Numbered from the stretch's first letter, positions 9,271 through 19,304 are shown. The stretch: DNA of 64,000 nt from Alloactinosynnema sp. L-07 (GCF_900070365.1 NZ_LN850107.1:930001-994000); one strand, 5' to 3'. Made by a program: numbers and translations. Notes: a model not told the origin generated them from the sequence alone.

Positions 9271-10662
9271 TTTCTCGAACTGTCCTCGCTGGCCGCGTGG
9301 GGGACCGACTACCAGGTCGGTGGCAGCCTCGTCACCGGCATCGGCGTGGTCGAAGGTGTCGAGTGCATGATCAACGCCAGTGACCCGACGGTCAAAGGCG
9401 GAGCCATCAACCCCTGGGGCATGCGCAAAGGCTTCCGCGCCGCCGACATCGCCGCGCAGAATCGGTTGCCGTCGATCAGCCTGGTGGAGTCTGGCGGGGC
9501 GGACCTGCCGACCCAGAAGGAGATCTTCATCCCCGGTGGGCGCACCTTCCGCGACATCACCCGCGCCTCGGCGGCCGGTGTCCCGTCGGTCGCGCTCGTG
9601 TTCGGCAACTCGACCGCGGGCGGGGCGTATCTGCCCGGCATGTCCGACTACGTCGTGATGGTCAAGGAGCGCGCCAAGGTGTTCCTCGGCGGGCCGCCGC
9701 TGGTGAAGATGGCGACCGGGGAGGAGTCCGACGACGAGTCGCTCGGCGGTGCGGAGATGCACGCGCGGATCTCCGGGCTCGCCGACTACCTCGCCGTCGA
9801 CGAGGAAGACGCCATCCGGTTGGGGCGCCGCATCATCCGCAGGCTCAACTGGCGCAAGCAGGGGCCGACGCCTGCCGCCGACTACGCCGAGCCCGAGTAC
9901 GACGCCGAGGATCTGCTCGGCATCGTGCCGACCGACCTCAAGGTGCCGTTCGATCCGCGCGAGGTTATCGCGCGGGTGGTGGACGGCTCGGACTTCGACG
10001 AGTTCAAGCCGCTCTACGGCTCCAGCCTCGTGACCGGCTGGGCGCAGGTCCACGGCTACCCGGTCGGCATCCTCGCCAACGCGCGCGGTGTGCTGTTCGG
10101 CGAGGAAGCGCAGAAGGCCACCCAGTTCATCCAGCTGGCGAACCAGTCGAACACGCCGCTGCTGTTCCTGCACAACACCACCGGCTACATGGTCGGCAAG
10201 GAGTACGAGCAGAGCGGCATCATCAAGCACGGCGCGATGATGATCAACGCGGTGTCGAACTCGAAGGTGCCGCACATCTCGATCCTCATGGGCGCCTCCT
10301 ACGGCGCGGGCCACTACGGCATGTGCGGCCGGGCCTACGACCCCCGGTTCCTGTTCGCCTGGCCGAGCGCGAAGTCCGCCGTCATGGGGCCGCAGCAGCT
10401 CGCGGGCGTGCTCTCGATCGTCATGCGCCAAGGTGCCGAGAGTCGCGGGCAGGTCTTCAACGAGGAACACGACGCGGCCATGCGCGCGATGGTGGAGGGG
10501 CAGATCGAGGCGGAGTCGCTGCCGACATTCCTCTCCGGGATGATCTACGACGACGGCATCATCGACCCGCGTGACACCCGCACGGTGCTCGGGATGTCCT
10601 TGTCCGCAATCCACAATGGACCAGTGAAGGGCGCCGACGGCTTCGGCGTCTTCCGGATGTGA
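9064..10662 (+). CDS. Acyl-CoA carboxylase beta (carboxyltransferase) subunit
   Basis: 532-residue carboxyltransferase of the methylcrotonyl/geranyl-CoA carboxylase type. N-terminal acyl-CoA binding half (GRTFRDITRASAAG, FGNSTAGGAYLPGMSDYV) and C-terminal half with FLHNTTGYMVG, GASYGAGHYGMCGRAY and the GPQQLAGVL signature. It transfers carboxyl from biotin to an enoyl-CoA and partners with the alpha subunit 7 bp downstream. The strong site ggaggttggtggc fixes the ATG. Context (AtuA, IVD-like dehydrogenase) supports leucine/isovalerate or acyclic terpene breakdown. Confidence 0.93.
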   Translation: MTVLRSSVDSSGGDFQANREAMLAKLDHLDGEHAKAVAGGGEKYVARHRKRGKLLARERVELLLDPDSPFLELSSLAAWGTDYQVGGSLVTGIGVVEGVECMINASDPTVKGGAINPWGMRKGFRAADIAAQNRLPSISLVESGGADLPTQKEIFIPGGRTFRDITRASAAGVPSVALVFGNSTAGGAYLPGMSDYVVMVKERAKVFLGGPPLVKMATGEESDDESLGGAEMHARISGLADYLAVDEEDAIRLGRRIIRRLNWRKQGPTPAADYAEPEYDAEDLLGIVPTDLKVPFDPREVIARVVDGSDFDEFKPLYGSSLVTGWAQVHGYPVGILANARGVLFGEEAQKATQFIQLANQSNTPLLFLHNTTGYMVGKEYEQSGIIKHGAMMINAVSNSKVPHISILMGASYGAGHYGMCGRAYDPRFLFAWPSAKSAVMGPQQLAGVLSIVMRQGAESRGQVFNEEHDAAMRAMVEGQIEAESLPTFLSGMIYDDGIIDPRDTRTVLGMSLSAIHNGPVKGADGFGVFRM

Positions 10663-10669
10663 GCGGGAC

Positions 10670-12604
10670 ATGATCACCTCACTGCTCGTGGCCAACCGCG
10701 GCGAGATCGCCCGCCGCGTCTTCCGCACCGCCCGCGACCTCGGCATCGCCACGGTCGCGGTCTACTCCGACGCCGACGCGGACTCCCCGCACGTCGCCGA
10801 GGCCGACAGCGCCGTGCGGCTGCCCGGAAACACCCCCACCGAGACCTATCTGCGCGCCGACCTGCTCATCCAGGCCGCGCTCGACGCCGGTGCCGACGCC
10901 ATCCATCCCGGCTACGGGTTCCTGTCGGAGAACGCTGGGTTCGCCCAAGCGGTTATCGACGCCGGGCTGACCTGGGTCGGCCCGCCGGTCGAGTCGATCG
11001 AGCGGATGGGCTCCAAGATCGAGTCCAAGGTGCTGATGGCGGCGGCGGGCGTGCCGGTGCTGTCCAAATTGGACCCATCGGATGTGACCGAGTTCCCGGT
11101 GCTGATCAAGGCGTCGGCGGGCGGCGGTGGCCGGGGTATGCGGATTGTCCGCAGTGCCAACGACTTGCCTGCCGAACTGGAGGTGGCGCGCAGCGAAGCG
11201 GGCTCCGCGTTCGGCGACCCGACGGTCTTCATCGAGCCGTACCTGGAGACCGGGCGGCACATCGAGGTTCAGGTGATGGCCGACCGGCACGGCACGGTCT
11301 GGGCTGTCGGCGAACGTGAGTGCTCGTTGCAGCGGCGCCACCAGAAGGTCGTCGAGGAAGCCCCCTCGCCGCTGGTCGAGCGGACCGAAGGCATGCGCGA
11401 GCGGCTGTTCGACGCCGCGCGCACGGCCGCGTCGGCCATCGGCTACGAGGGCGCGGGCACCGTGGAGTTCCTGGCCGACGAGTCCGGGCGCTTCTACTTC
11501 CTGGAGATGAACACCCGCCTGCAGGTCGAGCACCCGGTCACCGAGTGCGTCACCGGGCTCGACCTGGTCGCCTTGCAGCTCACCGTCGCCGAGGGTGCCC
11601 GGCTTCCCGCCGAGCCGCCCGCGTCGACCGGGCACGCCATCGAGGTCCGGCTCTACGCCGAGGACCCGGCGGCGGGCTGGCGGCCACAGAGCGGGACGCT
11701 GCTCGCCTTCGACCTTCCCGGCACCGAGTTCGCCAACCCGGTCGGCGCGGGTATCCGGCTGGACTCTGGGGTGCGCACCGGGTCGGTCGTCGGGGTGCAC
11801 TACGACCCGATGCTGGCCAAGGTCATCGCCTGGGCGCCCGAGCGCACCGCCGCCGCCCGCGCGCTGGCGGGCGCGCTGACCAGGGCCAAGATCCACGGCC
11901 TGCGGACCAACCGCGACCTGCTGGTGCGCGTGCTGCGCCACCCGGCGTTCCTCGCCGGGGACACCGACACCGCGTTCTTCGACCGGCACGGCCTGGACAC
12001 TCTGGCCGCCCCGCTGGCCGACAAGGACGCCGAAGCCCTCTCCGCGCTGGCCGCGGCGCTGGCCGACGCCGAGGCGAACCGGGCGACGGCGCGCGTGCTC
12101 GGCAGGCTGCCCGCTGGGTGGCGCAACGTGCCGTCGCAGCCGCAGGTCAAACGCTATGGCGACCATGAGGTCCGCTACCGGGTGACCCGCGACGGCCTGG
12201 TCGGCGTCGAGGGCGTGCGGCTGCTGTCGGCCGCGCCGACGGTGGTCGAACTGGAGGTCGGCGGCGTCCGGCGCCGGTTCGACGTGGCCGCCTACCCGGG
12301 CCTGGCCTGCGTCGACTCGGCGTTCGGGGCGGTCGCGCTGACCGTCCAGCCCAGGTTCGAAGACCCCGCCGACCACATCGCCGCCGGTTCGCTGCTCGCG
12401 CCGATGCCCGGCACGGTCGTGCGGGTGGCGGTCGAGGCTGGTCAGCACGTCGAGGCCGGTCAGCCGCTGCTGTGGCTGGAAGCGATGAAGATGGAACACC
12501 GGATCGACGCGCCCGTCGCGGGTGTCGTCGCCGAACTCACCGTGTCCCCAGGGGACCAGGTCGACATGGGCCGGGTTCTCGCCGTTGTGCAGGAGGAAGC
12601 GTGA
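10670..12604 (+). CDS. Acyl-CoA carboxylase alpha: biotin carboxylase + BCCP
   Basis: 644-residue alpha subunit. An N-terminal biotin carboxylase (LLVANRGEIARRV, HPGYGFLSEN, ATP-grasp KASAGGGGRGM, ECSLQRRHQKV, EMNTRLQVEH) leads through a linker to a C-terminal biotinyl domain with EAMKMEH around residue 603, the Lys being the biotin site. It carboxylates biotin with bicarbonate and ATP for the adjacent beta subunit. The stop overlaps the following GTG by 4 bp. Confidence 0.95.
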   Translation: MITSLLVANRGEIARRVFRTARDLGIATVAVYSDADADSPHVAEADSAVRLPGNTPTETYLRADLLIQAALDAGADAIHPGYGFLSENAGFAQAVIDAGLTWVGPPVESIERMGSKIESKVLMAAAGVPVLSKLDPSDVTEFPVLIKASAGGGGRGMRIVRSANDLPAELEVARSEAGSAFGDPTVFIEPYLETGRHIEVQVMADRHGTVWAVGERECSLQRRHQKVVEEAPSPLVERTEGMRERLFDAARTAASAIGYEGAGTVEFLADESGRFYFLEMNTRLQVEHPVTECVTGLDLVALQLTVAEGARLPAEPPASTGHAIEVRLYAEDPAAGWRPQSGTLLAFDLPGTEFANPVGAGIRLDSGVRTGSVVGVHYDPMLAKVIAWAPERTAAARALAGALTRAKIHGLRTNRDLLVRVLRHPAFLAGDTDTAFFDRHGLDTLAAPLADKDAEALSALAAALADAEANRATARVLGRLPAGWRNVPSQPQVKRYGDHEVRYRVTRDGLVGVEGVRLLSAAPTVVELEVGGVRRRFDVAAYPGLACVDSAFGAVALTVQPRFEDPADHIAAGSLLAPMPGTVVRVAVEAGQHVEAGQPLLWLEAMKMEHRIDAPVAGVVAELTVSPGDQVDMGRVLAVVQEEA

Positions 12605-13758
12605 CCTTCACTGAGTCCCCCGAGCGTCAGGCTCTGCGCGCGGCGGTCGCCGAGTTGGGGCGCAAGTACGGATACGAGTACACGATCAAGGCCGCCCGCT
12701 CCGGCGGTCACACCACTGAGCTGTGGAACGAGGCGGGCAAGCTGGGCTACCTCGGCGTCAACGTGCCCGAGGAGTTCGGCGGCGGGGGTGGCGGCATCGG
12801 CGATCTGGCCGCGGTGTGCGAGGAACTCGGCGCGGCGGGCGCCGGCCTGCTGCAAATGGTTGTTTCGCCAGCGATCTGCGCCACGATCATCGCCCGTTTC
12901 GGCACCGACGAGCAGAAGCGGCGCTGGCTGCCCGGGTTCGCCGACGGCTCGCTGCGGATGGCCTTCGCCATCACCGAGCCCGACGCCGGGTCCAACGCGC
13001 ACAAGCTGACCACCACGGCCCGCCGCGACGGCGACGGCTGGGTCCTCAGCGGTCGCAAGGTCTTCATCTCCTGCGTTGACGAGTCGCAGTCGGTGCTGGT
13101 CGTGGGCCGCACCGAGGACGCCAAGACCGGCAAGCTCAAGCCCGCGCTGTTCGTCGTGCCGACCGACGCGCCCGGGTTCGAGTACAAGAAGATCGAGATG
13201 GACATCATCGCGCCGGACTACCAGTTCGCGCTGTTCCTCGACGACGTCCGCCTGCCCGCCGACGCGCTCGTCGGCTCCGAGGACGCCGCGCTCATGCAGC
13301 TGTTCGCGGGCCTCAACCCGGAGCGGATCATGGCCGCGTCGTTCGCCGTGGGCATGGGCCGCTTCGCGCTGGACAAGGCCGTCGAGTACGCCAAGACCCG
13401 CACGGTGTGGAAGGAGCCGATCGGCGCCCACCAGGCCGTCGCGCACCCGCTGGCCGTGGCCAAGATCGAGCTGGAACTGGCCAAGCTGATGGCGCAGAAG
13501 GCCGCCGCCCTCTACGACAGCGGCGACGACATGGCCTCGGGCGAGGCGGCGAACATGGCCAAGTACGCCGCTGGTGAGGCCGTGGCCAAGGCGGTAGACG
13601 CGGCGGTGCAGACCCATGGCGGCAACGGACTGGCCAGCGAATATGGTCTGGGCGCGCTCATCGGCGCGTCCCGGCTCACGCGGATCGCACCGGTCAGCCG
13701 TGAGATGATCCTGAACTTCGTGGCGCAGTTCTCCTTGGGGCTGCCCAAGTCCTATTAG
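12601..13758 (+). CDS. Acyl-CoA dehydrogenase
   Basis: 385-residue acyl-CoA dehydrogenase, second in the operon. ITEPDAGSN and THGGNGLASEYG segments mark the FAD fold. As in the first dehydrogenase, no Glu occurs at the C-terminal EGT position (IAPVSREMI instead), while a Glu is present in helix G (LNPERIMAA). GTG start overlaps the carboxylase alpha stop. Likely acts in the same branched-chain pathway at a different chain length; substrate unknown. Confidence 0.9.
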   Translation: MTFTESPERQALRAAVAELGRKYGYEYTIKAARSGGHTTELWNEAGKLGYLGVNVPEEFGGGGGGIGDLAAVCEELGAAGAGLLQMVVSPAICATIIARFGTDEQKRRWLPGFADGSLRMAFAITEPDAGSNAHKLTTTARRDGDGWVLSGRKVFISCVDESQSVLVVGRTEDAKTGKLKPALFVVPTDAPGFEYKKIEMDIIAPDYQFALFLDDVRLPADALVGSEDAALMQLFAGLNPERIMAASFAVGMGRFALDKAVEYAKTRTVWKEPIGAHQAVAHPLAVAKIELELAKLMAQKAAALYDSGDDMASGEAANMAKYAAGEAVAKAVDAAVQTHGGNGLASEYGLGALIGASRLTRIAPVSREMILNFVAQFSLGLPKSY

Positions 13759-13766
13759 AGGTGGCA

Positions 13767-14372
13767 GTGAGCAGCGAGGCAGTACGGCAACCCCAGCAGG
13801 ACCGTAGTCGGGCCACCCGGCAGCGGCTGCTGGAGGCCGCCATCGAGTCCCTCGCCGAGGTCGGCTGGTCGGGCAGCACGGTCACGGTCGTCGCCGAACG
13901 CGCCGGTGTGTCCCGCGGCGCCGCCCAGCACCACTTCCCGACCAGGGAAGACCTGGTCACCGCGGCGATCGAGTACGTCACCGACGAACGCATCGCCACC
14001 CTCAGCGAGGCCATGCCCGACCTGCCACCCGGGCCGGAGCGCACCGAGCTGGTGGTCACCACCATCGGCGAGCTGTACGCGGGCAAGTTCTTCCGCGCGG
14101 CCCTGCAGCTGTGGGTGGCGGCGGCCTCCGACGAGCAACTGCGTGCCCAGGTCGTCCCCCTGGAAGCCCACGTCGGCCGCGAGGCCCACCGGATGACCGT
14201 TGCCGCCCTCGGCGCCGACGAGTCGCTGCCTGGGGTGCGCGAGGCCGTCCAGGCGACGTTGGACCTGGCGCGTGGACTCGGCCTGGCGAACCTGCTCACC
14301 GACGACCGCGGCCGCCGCACGCGGGTCCTGAACCAATGGGCCGCCGTCCTGCACACCACGTTGGCGGGCTGA
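13767..14372 (+). CDS. TetR-family regulator of the acyl-CoA operon
   Basis: 201-residue TetR regulator. N-terminal helix-turn-helix DRSRATRQRLLEAAIESLAE through GVSRGAAQHHFPTREDL, then an all-helical ligand domain. I place the start at GTG 13767 because AGAGG lies 5 bases upstream; GTG 13761 is an alternative two codons earlier. Only 8 bases from the acyl-CoA dehydrogenase stop, so probably cotranscribed and likely an acyl-CoA-responsive repressor of the operon (inference). The 177 bases after it contain GTCCACTGTGGAC (14379-14391) but no ORF. Confidence 0.88.
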   Translation: MSSEAVRQPQQDRSRATRQRLLEAAIESLAEVGWSGSTVTVVAERAGVSRGAAQHHFPTREDLVTAAIEYVTDERIATLSEAMPDLPPGPERTELVVTTIGELYAGKFFRAALQLWVAAASDEQLRAQVVPLEAHVGREAHRMTVAALGADESLPGVREAVQATLDLARGLGLANLLTDDRGRRTRVLNQWAAVLHTTLAG

Positions 14373-14549
14373 CATCCAGTCCACTGTGGACCAGATGACC
14401 GGGGTCGCGCCCAACCGGCGTGGCTTTCCTGTGTCGTGACCGGGCGACGATCGTCCGGTTCGGCTTCGCTCCGGTCGACAACCGCGGCGCGGCGCTCCCG
14501 GCGGGTCCATAAGGTCGAAACGAGTTGCCTCGGTTCGTAGGATCGGGGC

Positions 14550-15356
14550 ATGGGGAGCGATGACGTCCGCGCGGTCCTGGCCGCGCACCTGCCCGACCTC
14601 CGGGTCGACACCGTCGAACACCTGGGAGAAGGGCAGGACAACACCGCCTTCGACGTCAACGGCGAGCTGATCGTCCGGTTCGCCAAGGGTGACACCGATG
14701 TGGCGGCCGAGGCCCGGTTGCTGGAGGTGGTCGCCGGGTTCTCGCCGCTGCGGATCCCGCTGCCGAGACTGGTCGTGCCGGAGCTGCGCTGTCTGGCCTA
14801 TGACCGGCTTCCCGGAACCCAGCTGCTCGACCTCCCCGAGTGCCCGCCCGGGGTCGTGGACGAGCTGCGCGGGTTCCTCGACGCGCTGCAGGTCATCCCG
14901 GTCGACCTGGTCGCCGACCTTGTCGAGGTCGACGACCAGGACGGCGAGGGCTGGCTCGCCGACGCCAAGGACTGCTACGCCGCGTTGGCCGTGCCCGCCA
15001 GGTTCCGGCCGGTCATCGAGGCGTTCCTGGCCGAGGCGCCGCCCAAGCCCGACTACGAGGTCGTCTTCTCGCACAACGACCTCGGCATCGAGCACGTCCT
15101 CATCCAGGACGGCCGGGTCAGCGGGGTGATCGACTGGACCGACGCCGCGCTGTGCGACCCGGCCTACGACCACGGCCTGCTCTACCGCGACCTCGGCGTC
15201 CTGCCTTCCGGCAGGCCAGACGGATTCGTCGAGCGGGCGGTCTTCTACGCCCGCTGCTCGGTCCTGGAGGACTGGCGCTACGGGGTCGAGAGCGGGCTGC
15301 GGCAGTTCGTGACCCAGGCCCAGGCGTCGCTGGAGTGGCTGTTCAGAGCCGAGTGA
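14550..15356 (+). CDS. Aminoglycoside phosphotransferase-family kinase
   Basis: 268-residue APH/choline-kinase-like protein. ATP-binding N lobe (GEGQDNTAFDVNGELIVRFA) and catalytic loop SHNDLGIEHVLI followed by GVIDWTDAALCDPAYD, which supplies the HxDxxxxN-type and metal-binding Asp residues. The family phosphorylates small molecules, and an antibiotic substrate should not be assumed. Monocistronic; its 3' end overlaps the convergent P450 gene by 14 bp. Confidence 0.85.
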   Translation: MGSDDVRAVLAAHLPDLRVDTVEHLGEGQDNTAFDVNGELIVRFAKGDTDVAAEARLLEVVAGFSPLRIPLPRLVVPELRCLAYDRLPGTQLLDLPECPPGVVDELRGFLDALQVIPVDLVADLVEVDDQDGEGWLADAKDCYAALAVPARFRPVIEAFLAEAPPKPDYEVVFSHNDLGIEHVLIQDGRVSGVIDWTDAALCDPAYDHGLLYRDLGVLPSGRPDGFVERAVFYARCSVLEDWRYGVESGLRQFVTQAQASLEWLFRAE

Positions 15357-16713
15357 GGCGGATCGGCAGGTCGTCGGTCGGCACGGGCAGCGCGGTCGGG
15401 TCCCAGCGCACCTGGTAGCCCTCCGGGACCGACCACCGGAACATCCGCAGCAGCTCGTGCAGCAGCGTCTTGACCTCGTACATCCCGAAGTGCATGCCGA
15501 TGCACTTGTGCACGCCGCCGCCGAAGGGCATCCACGCGTACCGGTGCACCTTGTCCTCGCGCCGGTCCTCGGCGAAGCGCAGCGGGTCGAACCGGGTCGG
15601 GTCCGGCCAGTACTCGGGCAGCAGGTGGTTCACCCACGTCGAGACGGCGATCTTGGTCCCGGCGGGCACATGGTGGCCAAGAAGATCGGTGTCGCGAACC
15701 GTTTGCCGCGCCAGCGACGGAACGGGCGAGACCAGTCGCATGCTCTCGCGGATGATCAGATCCAACGACGTCAGGCTGTCCAAAGTGGACGTGGTGATCT
15801 CGTCGACCGCCATCGACTCCGCGCGGGCCCTTTCCTGCCAGACCGGGTCTTTGCCGAGGAAGTACAGCGCCGCCGTCGTGGTGATGGTCGAGGTGTCGTG
15901 CGCGGCCATCATCAGGAAGATCATGTGGTTGACGATGTCGTCGTCGCTGAACACGTCGCCCTCGTCGGTGCGGGCGTGGCACAACGCGGAGAACAGGTCG
16001 TCGTCGACACTGGCGCGCTTGCGCGGCACAGCCTCCCGGAAGTACGCCTCAAGCACCTTGCGCCCGCGCAGCCCCGCCGCCCACCGGCCGCCGGGCACCG
16101 GGTAGCGGACCAGCGACGTCCCGGCGCGCACGGTGTCGATGAACGCTTCGCGCAGCGCGTCGGTCCGGCCGCTGGTCGCCATGAAGATGTCGGTGGCCAC
16201 GTCGAGTGTCAGCTGCTTGAGCGCCGGGTAGACCAGGAAGCCGTCGCGCGCGGGCCACTCGCGGATCTCCCGCTCGGCGATGTCGGCGACGCGGGCGTTG
16301 TAGGCGCTGATCCGGTCTTGGGTGAACGCGTGCTGCATCAGCCGCCGGTGCTGCAGGTGCTCCTCGAAGTCCATCAGCATGAGGCCGCCGCGGAAGAACG
16401 GGCCGATGAAGAACGTCCAGCCCTGCTGCGAGTACGCCTTGTCCTTGTTGGTCAGCACGACCTGCGCCGCCTCCGGGCCCGAAGCGGTGACGAACTTCGT
16501 GCCGAACGAGCTGATCCACGACACCGGGCCGTAGCGCTCATAACGCCGCAGGCCGAAATCGACGCCCTGACGCAGGATGCTGAGGGTATGGCCGAGGACA
16601 GGCAGGCCCGCGTCACCGAGCACGGGACGGGAGTCCGGAGGGGTGGGGGACAGCTCGCGCGTCGGCCACGGCCGATCCGACAGCCACCGCTCCACCTTGC
16701 GCACCGTCGTCAT
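15343..16713 (-). CDS. Cytochrome P450
   Basis: 456-residue soluble P450. I-helix oxygen-activation motif AAHDTST, K-helix IRESMR (ExxR) and haem loop FGGGVHKCIG with the Cys ligand are all intact. ATG with GGGAGGG ribosome site. It lies 10 bp behind a TetR gene on the same strand, so a tetR-P450 operon. The substrate is unknown; the divergent fadA-fadB operon hints at a lipid or steroid-like substrate (inference). Confidence 0.93.
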   Translation of the reverse strand: MTTVRKVERWLSDRPWPTRELSPTPPDSRPVLGDAGLPVLGHTLSILRQGVDFGLRRYERYGPVSWISSFGTKFVTASGPEAAQVVLTNKDKAYSQQGWTFFIGPFFRGGLMLMDFEEHLQHRRLMQHAFTQDRISAYNARVADIAEREIREWPARDGFLVYPALKQLTLDVATDIFMATSGRTDALREAFIDTVRAGTSLVRYPVPGGRWAAGLRGRKVLEAYFREAVPRKRASVDDDLFSALCHARTDEGDVFSDDDIVNHMIFLMMAAHDTSTITTTAALYFLGKDPVWQERARAESMAVDEITTSTLDSLTSLDLIIRESMRLVSPVPSLARQTVRDTDLLGHHVPAGTKIAVSTWVNHLLPEYWPDPTRFDPLRFAEDRREDKVHRYAWMPFGGGVHKCIGMHFGMYEVKTLLHELLRMFRWSVPEGYQVRWDPTALPVPTDDLPIRLTRL

Positions 16714-16723
16714 GGGGCCCTCC

Positions 16724-17938
16724 CTAGCTCGGTCGTGCGGCCTCTCGGAGGATCGCCATCGCGATCTCGGCAGTCTCGGCGGTCAGTGTGGGTCGGGCCG
16801 CGAACCGGCGCGACCGCGGCAAGTCGTTGATCACGGTCAGGGCCGCGTGGACGGCGACCCTGGCCTCGGCCTCCGTCGAGCCGGGCGCGGTCTCCCGCAG
16901 CAGCCGCACCCACTCGGCCACGTAGCTCCGCTGGAGCCTGCGCAGCTCCTTGGCGTCGCGCTCGGGCAGGTTGACCAGCTCACTGGTGTAGACGGAGATG
17001 AGGTCGTCGGAGCGCTGGACGGTGTCGGCGTAGGACCGGGTGAGCCGGTGCAAGGCGTCGACCGGGTCGGTGGCCTCGGCCAGCGCGTGTTCCAGGCCCA
17101 GGTGCAGCCGGTCGGCCATCCGGCGGCAGGAGGCGAGCAGGATGTCGGACTTGGCGGCGAAGTGCTTGTAGATGCTCGGCCCCGCGATCCCGGTGACCGC
17201 GCCGATGTCCTCCATGCTGACCGCGTGGTAGCCGCGCTCGCGGAACAGCCTGGTCGCCGCGGACAGCAGCTCCTCGCGTCTGCTGGCCGCTGGCTGGGCG
17301 CGTGACCGCCACGCCGCGGCGGCGGGCTCCTCGGCGGCCGGGACGACGTCGCTGCGGACCACGGCCTCGGCCAGTCGGGCCAGCAGCCGCTCGAACGGCT
17401 CGCGGGCGTAGTTGACGTGGTGGTCGCCGACGCTGCCGTAGACGCTCATCACGGCGAAGGTCAGCAGCTCGGTGTCGGCGCGGTCCAGCTCGGGGCGCAG
17501 GCCGCGCAGGCCGGTGACGTAGCGGGCCAGCGAACCGCCCATCCGCCTGCGGATCTCCTGCTGGTCGCCCGCGTGCAGGTGGCGGCCCTGCCAGCGCCAG
17601 AGCGCGGTCAGCTCCCGCTGTTCGATGGACACCTCGGCCGCGGCGTGCAGCAGCGGCCCGACGCAGCGCTCGGGGTCGCCGTGGGCCGCGGCGATGGCGG
17701 TGTCGAGGCGGTCGATGAGCACGTCGACGCCGGTCAGCAGCACGTGGCCGAGCAGGGCCTGCTTGTTCGGGAAGTGCCGGTAGAGGGCCGGGCCGGTGAT
17801 ACCCGCGGCGGCGGCGATGTCGTTGACGCCGACCGCGTGGTAGCCGCGCTTGCCGAACAGCTCCGCCGCCGCCTCGGCCAGTTGGGCCTTGCGGTTGCGC
17901 GGCCTGCGGCCACGCGGTGGGCTCAGTTCGGCGGTCAA
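16724..17938 (-). CDS. Double-HTH TetR-family regulator
   Basis: 404-residue protein made of two complete TetR units in one frame. The first HTH (ELFGKRGYHAVGVNDIAAAA, GPALYRHFPNKQALL) is near residues 20-60. The second (LFRERGYHAVSMEDIGAVTG, GPSIYKHFAAKSDILL) is near 225-265. Each is followed by a helical ligand-type domain. TTG start with AGGAGG 8 bases upstream. It would act as a pseudo-dimer on its own. Divergent from fadA-fadB across a 132-bp region with inverted repeats, so likely controls both directions. Confidence 0.88.
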   Translation of the reverse strand: MTAELSPPRGRRPRNRKAQLAEAAAELFGKRGYHAVGVNDIAAAAGITGPALYRHFPNKQALLGHVLLTGVDVLIDRLDTAIAAAHGDPERCVGPLLHAAAEVSIEQRELTALWRWQGRHLHAGDQQEIRRRMGGSLARYVTGLRGLRPELDRADTELLTFAVMSVYGSVGDHHVNYAREPFERLLARLAEAVVRSDVVPAAEEPAAAAWRSRAQPAASRREELLSAATRLFRERGYHAVSMEDIGAVTGIAGPSIYKHFAAKSDILLASCRRMADRLHLGLEHALAEATDPVDALHRLTRSYADTVQRSDDLISVYTSELVNLPERDAKELRRLQRSYVAEWVRLLRETAPGSTEAEARVAVHAALTVINDLPRSRRFAARPTLTAETAEIAMAILREAARPS

Positions 17939-17965
17939 CGGTCAAGCCTCCTGGTCGTGAGACGC

Positions 17966-18039
17966 GCTTAACCAAGCTAACGGAGCGACTTGCTGTTGAC
18001 AACCTGGGAATCAGCGGCACTATGTTAATGGGCATTAGC
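17966..18039 (+). promoter_or_regulatory. fadAB promoter with candidate TetR operators
   Basis: TTGACA (17996-18001) and TATGTT (18021-18026) form a -35/-10-like pair with 19-base spacing. A palindrome TAATG-GG-CATTA (18026-18037) starts at the -10 end, and a second site cTTAAccaagcTAA lies at about 17966-17981 on the other side. GCTAA and TTAGC at their outer ends are inverted copies. Such paired half-sites between a TetR gene and a divergent operon are typical operators. Confidence 0.5.
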
Positions 18040-18070
18040 TCAAACTCAGCCACGAGAGGACCGGACGAGC

Positions 18071-19285
18071 GTGAGTACCGAAGCCTTCATCTATGAGGCG
18101 ATCCGAACGCCGCGAGGCCGCGGCAAGCAGAACGGTTCGCTGCACGGGGTCAAGCCCATCTCGCTGGTCGTTGGCCTCATCGACGAACTGCGGGCCCGCT
18201 TCCCGGACCTCGACCCCACCACCATCGACGACATCGTGCTCGGAGTCGTGTCCCCGGTCGGCGACCAGGGCTCGGTCATCGCCCGCACCGCCGCGGTCGC
18301 CGCGGGCCTGCCGGACACCGTGGCAGGCGTGCAGCTCGACCGGTTCTGCGCGTCTGGCCTGGAGGCGGTCAACACCGCGGCCGAGAAGGTCCGCTCCGGC
18401 TGGAACCAGCTGATGATCGCGGGTGGCGTCGAGTCGATGTCGCGGGTGCCGATGGGCTCCGACGGCGGTGCCTGGTTCAACGACCCGGAGACGAACTACG
18501 ACTCGTACTTCGTCCCGCAGGGCGTCAGCGCCGACCTCATCGCCACCATCGAGGGCTTCTCCCGCGAGGACGTCGACACCTACGCCGTCGAGTCGCAGAA
18601 GCGCGCGGCGGCGGCCTGGTCGGCTGGCTACTTCGCCAAGTCGGTAGTGCCGGTGCGCGACCGCAACGGCGTGATCGTCCTCGACCACGACGAGCACATG
18701 CGCCCCGAGTCCACTGTGGAGGGCCTGGCCAAGCTCGGCCCGTCCTTCGCGGGCATCGGCGAGATGGGCGGCTTCGACGCGGTGGCGCTGCAGAAGTACC
18801 ACTGGGTCGAGAAGATCAACCACGTGCACACCGCGGCGAACTCCTCCGGCATCGTCGACGGCGCCTCGCTCGTGCTCATCGGCAACGAGGCCGCCGGCAA
18901 GGCCGCGGGCCTGACCCCGCGCGCCCGGATCGTCTCCGCCGCGGTCACCGGCGCCGAGCCGACCATCATGCTCACCGGTCCCACCCCGGCGGCGAAGAAG
19001 GCGCTGGCCCTGGCGGGTCTGACGCCGGACGACATCGACCTGTGGGAGCTGAACGAGGCGTTCGCGGCGGTCGTCCTGAAGTTCATGAAGGACCTCGACA
19101 TCCCGCACGAGAAGATCAACGTCAACGGCGGCTCGATCGCCATGGGCCACCCGCTGGGCGCCACCGGCGCGATGATCACCGGCACCATGGTCGACGAGTT
19201 GGAGCGGCGCGGTGCCCGGCGCGCGCTCATCACCCTGTGCATCGGCGGCGGCATGGGCGTCGCGACCATCATCGAGCGCGTCTGA
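18071..19285 (+). CDS. fadA: Acetyl-CoA acyltransferase (thiolase)
   Basis: 404-residue thiolase, last step of fatty acid beta-oxidation. Acyl-enzyme Cys in [12 protein letters not shown] (about residue 95), catalytic His in [13 protein letters not shown], and second Cys in [12 protein letters not shown] start with GAGAGGA ribosome site 10 bases upstream. Followed after 19 bases by the multifunctional fadB-type gene, forming the trifunctional-type pair. Confidence 0.93.
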   Translation: MSTEAFIYEAIRTPRGRGKQNGSLHGVKPISLVVGLIDELRARFPDLDPTTIDDIVLGVVSPVGDQGSVIARTAAVAAGLPDTVAGVQLDRFCASGLEAVNTAAEKVRSGWNQLMIAGGVESMSRVPMGSDGGAWFNDPETNYDSYFVPQGVSADLIATIEGFSREDVDTYAVESQKRAAAAWSAGYFAKSVVPVRDRNGVIVLDHDEHMRPESTVEGLAKLGPSFAGIGEMGGFDAVALQKYHWVEKINHVHTAANSSGIVDGASLVLIGNEAAGKAAGLTPRARIVSAAVTGAEPTIMLTGPTPAAKKALALAGLTPDDIDLWELNEAFAAVVLKFMKDLDIPHEKINVNGGSIAMGHPLGATGAMITGTMVDELERRGARRALITLCIGGGMGVATIIERV

Positions 19286-19304
19286 TCCCGGAGAGATCAC
19301 TCAA

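Noticed and set aside
16724..17938. Double TetR as two genes joined by a sequencing error
   Set aside because: One continuous frame with a linker between units, and no start codon with a ribosome site before the second HTH was evident.
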